Positions 29,494-39,593 of a DNA stretch of 64,000 nt are shown here, one piece after another. The translations under genes and the position numbers were made by a program. The stretch comes from Methylomonas methanica MC09 (GTDB taxonomy: Bacteria; Pseudomonadota; Gammaproteobacteria; Methylococcales; Methylomonadaceae): positions 4,340,001 to 4,404,000 of the forward strand of contig NC_015572.1 in NCBI RefSeq assembly GCF_000214665.1. The letters run 5' to 3'. Position 1 is the first letter of the stretch. Every line of letters begins with the position of its first letter. Below the pieces are notes generated by a model. That model searched no databases. It saw only the letters and a program-made list of their open reading frames with translations, and was not told the origin of the DNA.

Positions 29494-30123
29494 TTATAAT
29501 TTGGCTTTAACGATTTGATAGACCTCTTCCGCTTCGCTGTCGGCACTTTGCATAAGCGCCCGTAATTCCGCCAATTTGGCTTCGGCGAATTCTCTGTCTT
29601 TCAAACTGGCGGCGTTGATAGTCACATTCAATGCCGCGCTTTTCAAACCGGCATAGGCCGCCATGACCGCCACGCCGGCATCGCTGATCACGCCTAGATT
29701 GCCTTTCTCGGCCGCTACCCTGCTTAATGCCATGGCCTCGGCACAGGCTTTGGCGCAGGCCAAAGGCACTTCGGTGGCTTCCCGCAGCACAAATTGGATT
29801 TGCGCGCTACGATGAGCTTTTTCGTCGTCGCTGGCTTTGGGTAAAGCGTAACAAGCCATCAGCTTGTCGAAAACGTCGACATCGGCCTTGATCATACCGA
29901 TCAAAGTCTCGCGCAAGGCCTCGGCTTCGGCCAACAGATTCTGCATCTCGGCTTCGACTGCCGCGTATTTGGGCTTGCCTATAGTGAGATTGCAAACCAT
30001 GCTCACCAGAGCGGCCCCCTGCGCCCCCATCACTGCGGCGGCACTGCCGCCGCCGGGCGTGGGCTGTTTGCTGGCCAGCTCGTCCAAAAATACTTCTATC
30101 GATTTATCTTTGATTTCTTTCAT
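29494..30123 (-). CDS. fchA: Methenyltetrahydrofolate cyclohydrolase (formiminotransferase-cyclodeaminase fold)
   Basis: Fch interconverts methenyl-H4F and 10-formyl-H4F, the second step of the folate C1 branch in methylotrophs. The 209 residues are a single cyclodeaminase domain: SIEVFLDELASKQPTPGGGSAAAV at the start, CNLTIGKPKY, and GNLGVISDAGVAVMAAYAGLKSAALNV in the catalytic region. In methylotrophs fch usually sits beside mtdA; here it follows cysS on the same strand with a palindromic repeat between them, and no mtdA is in the window. Confidence 0.92.
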   Translation of the reverse strand: MKEIKDKSIEVFLDELASKQPTPGGGSAAAVMGAQGAALVSMVCNLTIGKPKYAAVEAEMQNLLAEAEALRETLIGMIKADVDVFDKLMACYALPKASDDEKAHRSAQIQFVLREATEVPLACAKACAEAMALSRVAAEKGNLGVISDAGVAVMAAYAGLKSAALNVTINAASLKDREFAEAKLAELRALMQSADSEAEEVYQIVKAKL

Positions 30124-30139
30124 GTCTTATCTTTACCTT

Positions 30140-30214
30140 GTAGGCCGGAATAAGCGTTAGCGTTTCCGGCAATCCGCTTCCGCCGGAAACGCCTATCGGC
30201 TTATTCCGGCCTAC
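30140..30214. repeat. REP-like palindromic element between cysS and fchA
   Basis: A 15-bp perfect outer inverted repeat, gtaggccggaataag (30140-30154) and cttattccggcctac (30200-30214), encloses a second inverted pair, gcgtttccggc/gccggaaacgc. The whole forms a long hairpin in either strand. It resembles intergenic REP/BIME elements. It could shape mRNA stability between the codirectional cysS and fchA genes. It appears once in this window. Confidence 0.75.
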
Positions 30215-30232
30215 TCGCCCATCTCGTTTTGC

Positions 30233-31606
30233 TTAATTCTCGCGGCGCCAGATAGTATTACCGCCCGCCACATCTTCCAGCACGATGCCTTGTCCTTTGA
30301 GCTGATCACGAATCGCATCGGCTTGTGCCCAGTCTTTGTTGGCTTTGGCGGCTTTACGGGCGGCTATCAGTTGTTCGATCGCGGCTTCCGCCAAGCTTTC
30401 GCTGCCCGCGCCGCCTTTCAGAAAACCGTCAGGATCGTCTTGCAGCAAACCGAGAAGTCCCGCCAGTTGTTTCAACGTTGCCGCCAGTACGGTTTTGTCG
30501 TCGGCTTTGTTGAGTTCGCGGGCCAAGTCAAACAACACAGCCAACGCAACCGGTGTGTTGAAATCGTCGTCCATGGCCTGCTCGAAGCGCTGTTTATAAT
30601 CGGCATCGATCTCCACATCGACAATGTCCACGCCTCTTAGTGCCGTGTACAAACGGGTCAAGGCCACACCGGCATCGTCCAATTGTTCGTCGGAGTAATT
30701 CAACGGGCTACGGTAATGGCTGGACAAGATAAAAAAGCGGATCACTTCCGGCCGGTATTGCTTCAATACGTCCCGTACCGTGAAAAAGTTGCCCAAGGAT
30801 TTGGACATTTTTTCTTCGTTGACCCGCACGAAACCGTTGTGCATCCAGTAATTGACGAACGGCTCGCCGGTCGCGCCTTCGGATTGGGCAATTTCGTTTT
30901 CGTGATGCGGAAATTGCAAGTCCATGCCGCCGCCGTGAATGTCGAAATGGTTACCCAGGCAGCAGGTGGACATGGCCGAGCACTCGATATGCCAGCCGGG
31001 ACGGCCGTGCCCCCAGGGCGACTCCCAATAAGGTTCGCCGGGTTTAGCCATTTTCCACAACACGAAATCCAGCGGGTCGCGCTTGGCATTATCCACATCA
31101 ACCCGTTCACCGGCGTTCAAGTCTTCGATGTTTTTGCCGGACAACTTGCCGTAACCCTGAAACCGGTTGACCGCATAAAACACATCGCCGTTTGCGCCGA
31201 CATAGGCGTACTCTCGCCCGATTAAGGCGGCGATCATATTAATGATGTCGGCAATCGACTGGGTGGCCTTAGGCTCTATGTCCGGCGGCAATACGGCCAA
31301 AGCGCGTTCGTCTTCATGCATCGCTTCGATAAACCGCTCGGTCAAGGCGGCAAAATCCTCGCCGTTTTCGTTGGCGCGCTGAATGATCTTGTCGTCGATA
31401 TCGGTCACGTTACGCACATAAGTCAACTGGTAACCGGCATGGCGCAGATAGCGCGCCACGGTATCGAACACCACCATCACCCGGGCGTGGCCGATATGGC
31501 AATAGTCGTACACCGTCATGCCGCAAACATACATACCGACTTTGCCGGGCTGTCTGGGGATGAATTCTTGCTTGCTTCGGGTTAGGGTGTTATAGATTTT
31601 CAGCAT
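30233..31606 (-). CDS. cysS: Cysteinyl-tRNA synthetase
   Basis: This class I synthetase charges tRNA-Cys. I use the ATG at 31606 ([17 protein letters not shown]), giving 457 residues; the longer open frame lacks family similarity. The zinc ligand Cys is in YVCGMTVYD, the HIGH motif in [10 protein letters not shown] and the KMSKS motif in [12 protein letters not shown]. Zinc-site CSAMS and HHENE are present. It is divergent from the cyclophilin gene. Confidence 0.97.
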   Translation of the reverse strand: MLKIYNTLTRSKQEFIPRQPGKVGMYVCGMTVYDYCHIGHARVMVVFDTVARYLRHAGYQLTYVRNVTDIDDKIIQRANENGEDFAALTERFIEAMHEDERALAVLPPDIEPKATQSIADIINMIAALIGREYAYVGANGDVFYAVNRFQGYGKLSGKNIEDLNAGERVDVDNAKRDPLDFVLWKMAKPGEPYWESPWGHGRPGWHIECSAMSTCCLGNHFDIHGGGMDLQFPHHENEIAQSEGATGEPFVNYWMHNGFVRVNEEKMSKSLGNFFTVRDVLKQYRPEVIRFFILSSHYRSPLNYSDEQLDDAGVALTRLYTALRGVDIVDVEIDADYKQRFEQAMDDDFNTPVALAVLFDLARELNKADDKTVLAATLKQLAGLLGLLQDDPDGFLKGGAGSESLAEAAIEQLIAARKAAKANKDWAQADAIRDQLKGQGIVLEDVAGGNTIWRREN

Positions 31607-31717
31607 CGGAATGGATTGAATACGGCTAAAGACTGAGCAATCTATCAAGATTCCAGCTTCTCTTTCAAGATAAAAACACATAGAATTCGGGGCTTGCAGC
31701 GATTTTTAGGAGCTATT

Positions 31718-32299
31718 ATGCGCAATACCTTTGTTTACCTGATGCTGTTTTTGTTCTCAACCCTTTCTTTTGCAACGGAAAAACAAATGTCCGACACCCA
31801 AACCAAAGTAAAAATGACCACTTCTCTGGGCTCTTTTATCATCCAACTGGATAACGCCAAAGCCCCTGTTTCCGCCGCTAATTTTGCCGAATACGTCAAA
31901 AGCGGTTTTTACGACGGCACAATTTTTCACCGCGTGATTCCGGGCTTTATGGCGCAAGGCGGCGGTTTCGATACCAGCTTTGCACAAAAAGAGACCAAAG
32001 CCCCGATCAAAAACGAAGCGGACAACGGCTTGAAAAACAAACGCGGCACGCTGGCGATGGCGCGTACCAACGACCCGAATTCAGCCACAGCGCAGTTTTT
32101 CATCAATTACAAAGACAATAGTTTTCTGGACCACACCAGCCCTACCCCCAGCGGCTGGGGCTATGCGGTGTTCGGCGAAGTGATCGAGGGCATGGATGTC
32201 GTGGATGAAATGGCCAAACAAGCGACCGGTAACCGCGGCATGCATCAGGATGTGCCTAAAACCGATATCGTCATCGAAAAAGCCGAAATCGTCGAATAA
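31718..32299 (+). CDS. Periplasmic peptidyl-prolyl cis-trans isomerase (cyclophilin)
   Basis: This folding catalyst has 193 residues from the ATG at 31718 ([19 protein letters not shown]), chosen for the AGGAGCT ribosome site. A signal peptide ends near FATE, so export to the periplasm (PpiA-like) is expected. The cyclophilin core has [31 protein letters not shown] and [15 protein letters not shown]. lpxH follows closely downstream. Confidence 0.93.
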   Translation: MRNTFVYLMLFLFSTLSFATEKQMSDTQTKVKMTTSLGSFIIQLDNAKAPVSAANFAEYVKSGFYDGTIFHRVIPGFMAQGGGFDTSFAQKETKAPIKNEADNGLKNKRGTLAMARTNDPNSATAQFFINYKDNSFLDHTSPTPSGWGYAVFGEVIEGMDVVDEMAKQATGNRGMHQDVPKTDIVIEKAEIVE

Positions 32300-32348
32300 A
32301 CTGTTGATTCAGGTTCCATCCGCCTCGGGTGGAACCGCACGCCATCCC

Positions 32349-33077
32349 TTGAAAACAGACATCCTGTTCATCTCAGACCTGCACCTCTCGCTGGAAAAAC
32401 CCGAGATTACCCGGCGTTTTCTACATTTTTTGCAGCACCGCGCCAGACAAGCTCGGGCGTTATACATACTCGGGGACTTGTTCGATGCCTGGATAGGCGA
32501 CGACGACAATACGCCACCCAATAAAGCCGTCAAAAAAGCCCTTAAAGCGTTTACCGACGGCGGCACTCGGGTTTTTCTGCTGCAAGGCAATCGGGATTTT
32601 TTATTGGGCCCGCGCTTTGCCGAAGAAACCGGCATAAGCTTGCTGGATGAATACAGCGTGATCGATTTAGACGCTCACCCCACCCTGCTGACCCACGGCG
32701 ATTTATTGTGTACGGACGATTTGCCGTACCAAGCATTCCGCGTCAAATCTCACAGTACGGAATGGCAACAAAACGTGCTGGCCAAACCTTTGTGGCTGCG
32801 TTTGCTGGCGGCGCGCTGGTATCGGTTGCGCAGCTTTTTCCATAAGCGCAACAAAACCCAGGAGATCATGGATGTTAACCAGCAAACGGTTGCCGAGATC
32901 CTGCAAAAACATCATTGCCTGACGCTTATTCATGGGCATACCCACCGTCCGGCAACCCACGATTTGACCATTGAAGGTCAGCCTGCCCAGCGTATTGTAT
33001 TGGCAGACTGGAAGAAAGACAGCGGGGAGTGCTTGTGTTGGGACGGACACGCATTTCAACGCGAATTGCTAAGATAA
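32349..33077 (+). CDS. lpxH: UDP-2,3-diacylglucosamine hydrolase LpxH
   Basis: This calcineurin-like phosphoesterase makes lipid X (2,3-diacylglucosamine-1-phosphate) for lipid A at the inner membrane. All five metal motifs are intact: SDLHL, GDLFDAWIGDDD, GNRDFLLG, THGDLLCTDD and HGHTHRP. The start is most likely the TTG at 32349 (LKTDILFISDLHLSLE), giving 242 residues; the frame runs further upstream into the cyclophilin gene. No ATG lies at the right place. The ppi-lpxH order matches E. coli. Confidence 0.94.
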   Translation: MKTDILFISDLHLSLEKPEITRRFLHFLQHRARQARALYILGDLFDAWIGDDDNTPPNKAVKKALKAFTDGGTRVFLLQGNRDFLLGPRFAEETGISLLDEYSVIDLDAHPTLLTHGDLLCTDDLPYQAFRVKSHSTEWQQNVLAKPLWLRLLAARWYRLRSFFHKRNKTQEIMDVNQQTVAEILQKHHCLTLIHGHTHRPATHDLTIEGQPAQRIVLADWKKDSGECLCWDGHAFQRELLR

Positions 33078-33200
33078 AAAAGCTACGGACAAAAAAAATC
33101 CGGCGGCACTTTGATCGAAACTCGGCACCACCGGACCTATTACTATCTCCGCATGAACAGACTCCGGATATACCCAGAAGTTCACTCGGTAATCATTTTT

Positions 33201-33401
33201 TTAAAAAGCGCAGCCGGGCTTTACCCCCAGTTTTTTCAAAATAATCGCCAACGGGCAAAAACCGGTAAACGAAGCCTGTAACAAATTGGCGCCCACAAAA
33301 GCCGTAAACCAAAGCCAGTTGGGTGAGTGCCAATGGGCCAGCGCCAAACTGAGCAGAATAAAGCCCCCGGCAAACGCCATCACCATGCGATCGATAGACA
33401 T
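33201..33401 (-). CDS. DUF2892 (YgaP-type) small membrane protein
   Basis: This is a 66-residue inner-membrane protein with two hydrophobic segments (about 7-23 and 29-45) and the family signature [18 protein letters not shown]2892 domains occur alone or fused to rhodanese in sulfur-handling proteins. The gene sits 9 bases downstream of the SQR-like flavoprotein gene, so the two are probably cotranscribed and act in the same sulfur/redox process (inference). Confidence 0.85.
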   Translation of the reverse strand: MSIDRMVMAFAGGFILLSLALAHWHSPNWLWFTAFVGANLLQASFTGFCPLAIILKKLGVKPGCAF

Positions 33402-33410
33402 GACAGCCTC

Positions 33411-34688
33411 CTATTTCAAACGCACTACGCCCATCAGTTTTAGCATCATGCGTTCATAGAACGGTTCGCTGATACCTTTTCTGACTTTGCGCATAAAGTA
33501 TTTTTCAAAACCGATTTTAGCCAAATGCACCCATTTACCGTGGTTAGCCCAAGTGGTATTGCGCGGCGGAATTTGCGGTACCGCCAAAAACGCTACGCCG
33601 GTGTCGCCCAGGTCAGCCAGACACAACGCACTCAAGCTGGGGATATCGGACGGTTCTTTGCCGGCCAGTTCGTCGCGAATGTTATGCGCAGTGGCAGTCA
33701 CCATGGATTCGATCATATAGCCGGTTTTGGGAGTACCGGTGGGAACCGGGGTTTTTTCCACCGGCGGCAAGGCCACGCATACGCCAACCGAATAAATATT
33801 TTTGAAGGTGGGGTTGCGTTGATATTTGTCGACCAGCACAAAACCACGCGGGTTTATCAAGCCTTCAACACCGCAATTACGCACGGCATCGACACCGGTA
33901 AACGCCGGCAACATCATCGAATGCTTAAAAGGTACTTCATGTTTTTTCTTTTCGTTGCCGTCATCGTCCACTTCGGTAACAAACATCATGCCGTCCTCAA
34001 TTCGATCGACCTTGGCATTGGTAATCCATTTGACAGTTTTATCGCGCAGCGCACTCTCCAGCAATCCTTTGGTATCGCCGACGCCGCCCAGCCCCAAATG
34101 ACCGATATAAGGCTCCGATGTCACAAAAGTCATGGGCACTTGATCACGAATTTTACGTTTCCGCAATTCGGTTTCCAGAATCATCAGATATTCATAAGCA
34201 GGACCGAAGCAGGAAGCCCCTTGCACCGCACCGACCACAATCGGCCCGGGTTCCGCCATGAATTTATCCCAATCGTCCGCCGCCAACGCCGCATGGTCGA
34301 CATGGCAAACGGAGGTGGTATAGCCCCCGTGCGGCCCCAAGCCGGGTACTTCATCAAAGGCCAATCGGGGACCGGTGGCAATCACCAAGTAATCGTATGC
34401 TTCCGAAGTACCGTCATCCAAATCGATTTTATTGTTGGCGGCATCAACTTTGACGGCGGCTTTCTGGATGAAGTTAATGCCTTTTTTCTTCATCACCGGC
34501 GCCAGTTCGATTTTCAAATCTTCGGGTTTGCGCCATTTGGGTGGAACCCAAGGATTTGAAGGTACAAAGTGAAAGGTGGGCGAATCGGAAATTACCGCCA
34601 CCTCATGCTCCTTACCCAGCACCTCTCGCATTTCGTAGGCCATCGGCACACCGCCGATACCCGCACCTAACACCACAATTCTAGCCAT
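33411..34688 (-). CDS. Sulfide:quinone oxidoreductase-like FAD protein
   Basis: This flavoprotein of the FAD/NAD(P)-binding SQR family is expected to move electrons from sulfide to quinone at the inner membrane. I use the ATG at 34688 (MARIVVLGAGIGGVPMAYEM), which has GAGGTGATTGCT upstream, giving 425 residues; the longer frame adds non-homologous sequence. The FAD motif GAGIGG is present. Conserved Cys residues lie in GASCFGPAYEY, RNCGVEG and SVGVCVAL. The C-terminus is amphipathic with KIGFEKYFMRKVRKG, suited to membrane association. An AT-rich inverted repeat upstream may be its operator. A different oxidoreductase activity (NDH-2-like) cannot be excluded. Confidence 0.82.
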   Translation of the reverse strand: MARIVVLGAGIGGVPMAYEMREVLGKEHEVAVISDSPTFHFVPSNPWVPPKWRKPEDLKIELAPVMKKKGINFIQKAAVKVDAANNKIDLDDGTSEAYDYLVIATGPRLAFDEVPGLGPHGGYTTSVCHVDHAALAADDWDKFMAEPGPIVVGAVQGASCFGPAYEYLMILETELRKRKIRDQVPMTFVTSEPYIGHLGLGGVGDTKGLLESALRDKTVKWITNAKVDRIEDGMMFVTEVDDDGNEKKKHEVPFKHSMMLPAFTGVDAVRNCGVEGLINPRGFVLVDKYQRNPTFKNIYSVGVCVALPPVEKTPVPTGTPKTGYMIESMVTATAHNIRDELAGKEPSDIPSLSALCLADLGDTGVAFLAVPQIPPRNTTWANHGKWVHLAKIGFEKYFMRKVRKGISEPFYERMMLKLMGVVRLK

Positions 34689-34781
34689 AGCAATCACCTC
34701 TTTGAATGAATAAACAGTTTCCTCGGCCGTGTCGCAGACGTTTATTATTGAATTATCAGCTTTAGAAAACAGAGTCTTAAG

Positions 34782-34803
34782 AATATTAGCATTTGATAAT
34801 ATT
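34782..34803. promoter_or_regulatory. AT-rich inverted repeat, candidate operator for the SQR/DUF2892 operon
   Basis: Perfect 7-bp arms AATATTA and TAATATT are separated by GCATTTGA. The site lies 94 bases upstream of the SQR-like start, between it and divergent msrB. ArsR-type sulfide sensors (BigR/SqrR) bind AT-rich palindromes in front of sulfide-oxidation genes, so such a repressor is a candidate. No regulator gene is adjacent. Confidence 0.4.
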
Positions 34804-34904
34804 TGCAACAAAAATATTCTCCCGCCCGAGCATACCGCGTTATGCAGAAAAAGTCTCGCGGCGTACAATAGCCTCTTCCGAACGATCCAAACGAGTAGGC
34901 ACAG

Positions 34905-35300
34905 ATGAGCAAACAAGCTGACAATGAAGAAAACTGGCGAGAAAAACTCACTCCCGAACAATTTCATGTCTGCCGCGAAAAAGGTACCGAACCGCCTTTT
35001 ACCGGCAAATACACGGACTGTACCACCCCGGGCATTTATCGTTGCGTGTGCTGCGGAGAGGCCTTATTCGCCTCCGAGCATAAATTCCATTCGGGTTGCG
35101 GTTGGCCCAGCTTTTGGGAACCTTTAAACGATACCAGTCTGAGTGAACATGAAGACCACAGCCACGGCATGCATCGCGTCGAGGTTACCTGCAGCCAATG
35201 CGGCGCTCATCTCGGCCATGTTTTTCCCGACGGTCCGCAACCGACCGGCCTGCGTTATTGCATCAACTCCGTTGCACTGGAATTGGAAGATAAACCATGA
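34905..35300 (+). CDS. msrB: Peptide-methionine (R)-S-oxide reductase
   Basis: MsrB repairs methionine-R-sulfoxide in proteins. The 131 residues have the catalytic Cys C119 in RYCINSVAL and the zinc site C47-x2-C50 with C96-x2-C99. [10 protein letters not shown] and [14 protein letters not shown] are conserved. There is no signal peptide, so it is cytoplasmic. It overlaps the aminopeptidase gene by 4 bases and is divergent from the SQR-like gene. Confidence 0.95.
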   Translation: MSKQADNEENWREKLTPEQFHVCREKGTEPPFTGKYTDCTTPGIYRCVCCGEALFASEHKFHSGCGWPSFWEPLNDTSLSEHEDHSHGMHRVEVTCSQCGAHLGHVFPDGPQPTGLRYCINSVALELEDKP

Positions 35301-36601
35301 ATGCGCAGCAACAAGTACAAGATTGCCTGGATTTTATCGATGCCAGCCCTAGTCCTTGGCACGTAATCGCCTCATTGGAGCAGCGTCTACAGGCATTTGA
35401 GTTTCAACGTTTGCATGAGAAAGACGAGTGGTCATTGACCGACGGCGGACGTTATTATGTAGTGCGCGACGAATCTTCAATTATTATCTTTGTTGCCGGA
35501 CATAAAAACTTACCGGAGCATGGTTTCAAAATCCTCGGCGCCCATACCGATTCCCCCGGTTTGCGTTTAAAGCCCAATCCGGTCGTTAACAGCGATAACT
35601 TATTACGCCTATCGGTAGAAGTATACGGCGGCCCGATTTTAGCCACTTTCAGCGACCGGGATTTAAGCTTGGCGGGGCGAGTGGCTTACCGTGCCGGGAA
35701 CGGCAAGGTCGCCAGCCGTTTAGTGCGTTTCGAACAGCCCTTGTTAAGACTGCCTAATCTGGCGATTCACCTGAACCGCTCGGTCAACGAAGAAGGCTTG
35801 AAATTTAACAAACAAACCGAACTACCTTTAATCATCGCAACATCTACTGCCGAACAACTACCGTCCGAGCAATTTACATCGTTATTGACGGCAGCCGCCG
35901 ACTTGGATGCCGAACAGATTTTAAGTTGGGAGTTCAATATCTACGACACCCAAAAAGGCGCGTTTTGGGGCGAAAACCACGCATTTTATGCCGACAGCCA
36001 ATTGGATAATCTGGCTTCCTGTCACGCCGGCCTGTCAGCCCTGTTAAACGATATTGCATTAAATAGCGGCAACACCATGGTCTGCGCGTTTTTCGATCAC
36101 GAGGAAATCGGCAGCGAAAGCTGCAAGGGAGCGGCAGGTAGCTTCCTACCGGACATATTGGAACGCATTGCCCTCGCAAACGGCTCAGACCAACAAGGCT
36201 ATCGACGCACATTAGCCAATAGTCTGATGATCAGCGCCGATATGGCGCATGCCTATCAACCCAATTTTCCGAATGCCTACGAAACCGGCCATAAACTGTG
36301 CGTGAATCAAGGGCCGGCAATTAAAGTGAACGCCAATCACCGCTACGCCTCGACATGCCTTTCCGAAGCAACCTTTATCGATCTATGCCAACAGGCCGGC
36401 GTACCCTTCCAAAAATACGCCCATCGCGGCGATCTGCCATGCGGCAGCACCATAGGCCCGATTGCCTCGTCCAAATTGGGCATAGCCACCGTCGATGTCG
36501 GCAACCCCATGTGGGCCATGCATAGCATCCGCGAGAGCGCCGGGGTACTCGATCATGGTTACCTGATTAAGGCACTGAACCTGTTCTTTGCCGTCATGTA
36601 G
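35297..36601 (+). CDS. apeB: M18 family aminopeptidase
   Basis: This zinc metallo-aminopeptidase has 434 residues, the usual length. The metal and catalytic motifs are intact: [57 protein letters not shown] and [13 protein letters not shown]. It is expected to be a cytoplasmic dodecamer that trims N-terminal residues, often acidic ones. It is translationally coupled to msrB through ATGA. Confidence 0.94.
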   Translation: MNAQQQVQDCLDFIDASPSPWHVIASLEQRLQAFEFQRLHEKDEWSLTDGGRYYVVRDESSIIIFVAGHKNLPEHGFKILGAHTDSPGLRLKPNPVVNSDNLLRLSVEVYGGPILATFSDRDLSLAGRVAYRAGNGKVASRLVRFEQPLLRLPNLAIHLNRSVNEEGLKFNKQTELPLIIATSTAEQLPSEQFTSLLTAAADLDAEQILSWEFNIYDTQKGAFWGENHAFYADSQLDNLASCHAGLSALLNDIALNSGNTMVCAFFDHEEIGSESCKGAAGSFLPDILERIALANGSDQQGYRRTLANSLMISADMAHAYQPNFPNAYETGHKLCVNQGPAIKVNANHRYASTCLSEATFIDLCQQAGVPFQKYAHRGDLPCGSTIGPIASSKLGIATVDVGNPMWAMHSIRESAGVLDHGYLIKALNLFFAVM

Positions 36602-36658
36602 CTTTAATACAAACTTCTACTATTCTTGTCTGCAGGTTTCTACTGATAAGGATATATT

Positions 36659-37228
36659 TTGGTTTTGTTCGTGAAAGACGGTCTGTCCAGGCATCTTCTG
36701 GTGGCCGTCGCCCGGCTTTTTTTGCTGAGTACCCTAACGGTTGGCATAGCACAGGCCGAGGAAAACCTCGAATATAAAATTAAGGCCGCCTATCTTTATA
36801 ATTTTACCAAATTCATTACTTGGCCCGACCTGCAAGGCGCAACTTTCAATATTTGCCTGGTGGGAGGCGACCCTTTTCAAGAATTGCTGGATAGCCTGGA
36901 GGCAAAAACAGTACAAGACAAACCCATTCGCATATTCCGTTACGACAATATTAGACAGGCAAAAAACTGCCAAATCGTTTACCTGGATAACCCCGATACC
37001 CGTGTCAATGCCGCCAGTCCCAATACTTTACTGGTGGGCAAGTTATCCGACAGTCTGACGGTAAGCAGCCAGCCTTTTTTCGCTGAATCCGGCGGTATGA
37101 TTGGTTTCGCGCTGGAGCAGGAAAAAGTCAAACTGCACGTTAATCTCAAGGTTTTAAAGCAGAGTGGTTTGGGTATTAGCGCCAAGCTAATCGAAGTATC
37201 GACAATTGTCGGGGAGGATGAGCTATGA
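36659..37228 (+). CDS. YfiR-like periplasmic protein
   Basis: The 189-residue exported protein belongs to the YfiR/DUF4154 family: EYKIKAAYLYNFTKFITWPD after the signal peptide, CLVGGDPFQELLDSL, then CQIVYLDNPD. In Pseudomonas YfiR holds the diguanylate cyclase YfiN (TpbB) inactive from the periplasm. The start is a TTG at 36659 with AAGGA at 6-base spacing. The gene overlaps the following GGDEF-EAL gene by 4 bases, which strongly suggests it controls that enzyme. Confidence 0.85.
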   Translation: MVLFVKDGLSRHLLVAVARLFLLSTLTVGIAQAEENLEYKIKAAYLYNFTKFITWPDLQGATFNICLVGGDPFQELLDSLEAKTVQDKPIRIFRYDNIRQAKNCQIVYLDNPDTRVNAASPNTLLVGKLSDSLTVSSQPFFAESGGMIGFALEQEKVKLHVNLKVLKQSGLGISAKLIEVSTIVGEDEL

Positions 37229-39585
37229 GTGGCTGGTTCTCGCGCTTTTCCATAAAATCCAAACTGTTTTCCATTATCCTGGTGTCCAGCCTTTTCGCGA
37301 TGCTGTTCGCCTTTATGATTCTGTTTGCCACCAATGTCACAGAGGTTAAGCGTAAGGCCATGGAAGATTTTTCGGCCACGGCGAATCTGATCGCCAATCG
37401 CAGTATTGCCGCTGTAATGTTCGACGACCCGGCCTTGGCAAAGGAAAACCTGTCGCCTTTAACCAAATTGCCCGACTTTAAAAGCGCCTGCGTGTACGGA
37501 AAACAACAGCAGCTGTTTGCCGAGTTGGCAAGCAACCATACGCCTTGCCCCTTACGTTCAAATCAATTGCATACTCGCGTGGATCAACTGACGTTACTGG
37601 TCTACCAACCCATGATGCAAGATCAGGAACGAATTGGCGGAGTTTTAATCGAGGCCGACTTGAGCGGCGCCCTGATTCGCCAATTACAATTTGTCAGCCT
37701 GGTTTTGATGGTTTTATTTATTGCCTTGGTAGGCTCGTTTCTAATGACCATGCCGCTACTGAACCGGGTAGCCAAACCTATTACCTTATTGGCTAAAACC
37801 GCGCAAAGAATCGGCCTAAATCATGACTATTCGGTTCGCGCCACCAAACACAGCGAGGACGAAATCGGCATTCTGGTGGATTCGTTTAATAGCATGTTGG
37901 AAACCATAGAGAACAAGAACAACAGCCTGTTAGCGTTAAAGAATAACTTTCAGGCCTTATACGATAACAATCCGACCATGGTGTTCGACCTTAGCCTGAC
38001 GGGTCAAATCCAATCAGTGAATCAATTCGGTGCCAAACAAATCGGACTTGGCGCTAATCAATTCGTAGATATGTCCATCTTCAGCTTCACCCACCCCGAA
38101 GATATTGTTGAAAGCCGAAGTTTTTTCAACGACTGCATTGCCAACCCGCATCAAGTCCAAAAACAAGAAGTGCGTTTGATCTGTCAAAACGGCAACATTA
38201 TATGGGTCAGGCAATCGGCCAGATTAGTGAATACCACGCTAAATCAACAGCATTTGCTGTTGGTGTGCGAGGACATCACCGAAACCCGCCGCCTCGCCGA
38301 TAAAATTGCCTATCAGGCAAGCCACGATGAACTCACGGGATTAACCAACCGCAGGCAATTTGATGAATATATTCAAACCTTGGTTGATCAAGCCCAAGCA
38401 GATAACAGTATTCACGTCATGTGTTACCTGGATTTGGATCAGTTCAAGGTGGTGAACGATACGTGCGGTCATTTGGCGGGCGACGAGCTTTTACGCCAAC
38501 TGGGCGAATTATTACGCCAGCAAGTGCGTAAAACCGATGTGCTGGCGCGCTTGGGCGGCGACGAGTTCGGCATTTTGATGTCGCATTGCAATATAGAGCA
38601 GGCATTACTGACTAGCGAAAAACTGCGCACGTCAATTTGCGACTTTCAATTTGCGTGGGAAAACCGGAGTTTCAGCATTAGCGTCAGTATCGGTATCGCT
38701 CCAATCAGCCGCACCAGCGGCAATGCAGTGGATATATTAAAAGAAGCCGATGCGGCCTGTTATGCCGCCAAGGAAAAAGGCAGAAACCGTATACATATCT
38801 TCAGCTCCAGCGATGAAGAATTGGCTGAACGTCAAGGCGAAATGCAGTGGGTGGAAAAAATTCGCTTGGGTATAGAAGAGAATCGTTTTCAACTGTATGG
38901 GCAATTAATAGTTCCCACTACGCATCTCGAAGAAGGCTTGCACTTTGAAACTTTGCTACGCTACCGAGACGAACAGGGCAATATCATTCCGCCCGGCGCA
39001 TTTTTACCGGCCGCTGAGCGATACAACATTGCCCCCGCCTTGGACAGATGGGTCATCAGTAATTTGTTCGAGTATCTGAGCAGCACGCCCGGCTTTATCG
39101 AACGTCTGGAACTTTGTTCCGTCAACTTATCTGGGCTATCCTTATCGGACGAAACCATGTTGGATTTCATCAGCAAACAATTCCGTAAGTGGCAAATACC
39201 CACTTATAAAATTTGCTTTGAAATCACCGAAACAGCGGCTATAAGCAACTTATCCTACGCTAAGCAATTTATCGACACATTGCGTAAAAAAGGTTGCCTG
39301 TTTTCGCTGGATGATTTTGGCAGCGGCTTATCCTCTTTCGCTTATTTAAAGAATTTACCGGTGGATTTTCTGAAAATCGACGGTTTGTTTGTTAAAGATA
39401 TCCTGGAGGACAAAATCGACTGGACCATGGTGAAAGCCATTAACGAAGTAGGCCACGTTATGAACAAAAAAACCATTGCCGAATTTGTAGAAAACCAAAA
39501 TATTTTCGAACTGCTGAAAACACTGGGCGTTAATTACGCACAAGGCTATGGGATCGCCAAGCCGGTCCCTTTAAGAGAACTTTGA
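37225..39585 (+). CDS. Membrane sensor with CHASE8-like, HAMP, PAS, GGDEF and EAL domains
   Basis: This is a 786-residue c-di-GMP enzyme of the inner membrane. It has a membrane segment near 13-36, a periplasmic sensor domain (about 37-150), a second segment near 155-180, HAMP to about 235, PAS about 245-355, GGDEF about 360-520 and EAL about 545-786. The cyclase motif RLGGDEFG is intact with an inhibitory site RKTD five residues before GGDEF. The EAL side reads ETLLR in place of EALLR but keeps the NLSG, FEITET, LDDFGSG, LKIDG and AEFVEN motifs. It could synthesise, degrade or switch. It is coupled to the YfiR-like gene upstream and the TonB receptor gene downstream. Confidence 0.92.
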   Translation: MSGWFSRFSIKSKLFSIILVSSLFAMLFAFMILFATNVTEVKRKAMEDFSATANLIANRSIAAVMFDDPALAKENLSPLTKLPDFKSACVYGKQQQLFAELASNHTPCPLRSNQLHTRVDQLTLLVYQPMMQDQERIGGVLIEADLSGALIRQLQFVSLVLMVLFIALVGSFLMTMPLLNRVAKPITLLAKTAQRIGLNHDYSVRATKHSEDEIGILVDSFNSMLETIENKNNSLLALKNNFQALYDNNPTMVFDLSLTGQIQSVNQFGAKQIGLGANQFVDMSIFSFTHPEDIVESRSFFNDCIANPHQVQKQEVRLICQNGNIIWVRQSARLVNTTLNQQHLLLVCEDITETRRLADKIAYQASHDELTGLTNRRQFDEYIQTLVDQAQADNSIHVMCYLDLDQFKVVNDTCGHLAGDELLRQLGELLRQQVRKTDVLARLGGDEFGILMSHCNIEQALLTSEKLRTSICDFQFAWENRSFSISVSIGIAPISRTSGNAVDILKEADAACYAAKEKGRNRIHIFSSSDEELAERQGEMQWVEKIRLGIEENRFQLYGQLIVPTTHLEEGLHFETLLRYRDEQGNIIPPGAFLPAAERYNIAPALDRWVISNLFEYLSSTPGFIERLELCSVNLSGLSLSDETMLDFISKQFRKWQIPTYKICFEITETAAISNLSYAKQFIDTLRKKGCLFSLDDFGSGLSSFAYLKNLPVDFLKIDGLFVKDILEDKIDWTMVKAINEVGHVMNKKTIAEFVENQNIFELLKTLGVNYAQGYGIAKPVPLREL

Positions 39586-39593
39586 GAAACAGC

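Noticed and set aside
33094..33140. Hairpin tccggcgg/ccaccgga downstream of lpxH
   Set aside because: The stem includes a mismatch-like G-T pair, the loop is long and no T-run follows on either strand, so I do not call a terminator.
33525..34559. 344-codon plus-strand frame inside the SQR-like gene
   Set aside because: Antisense to a gene with intact family motifs and a good ribosome site; the translated product shows no family features.
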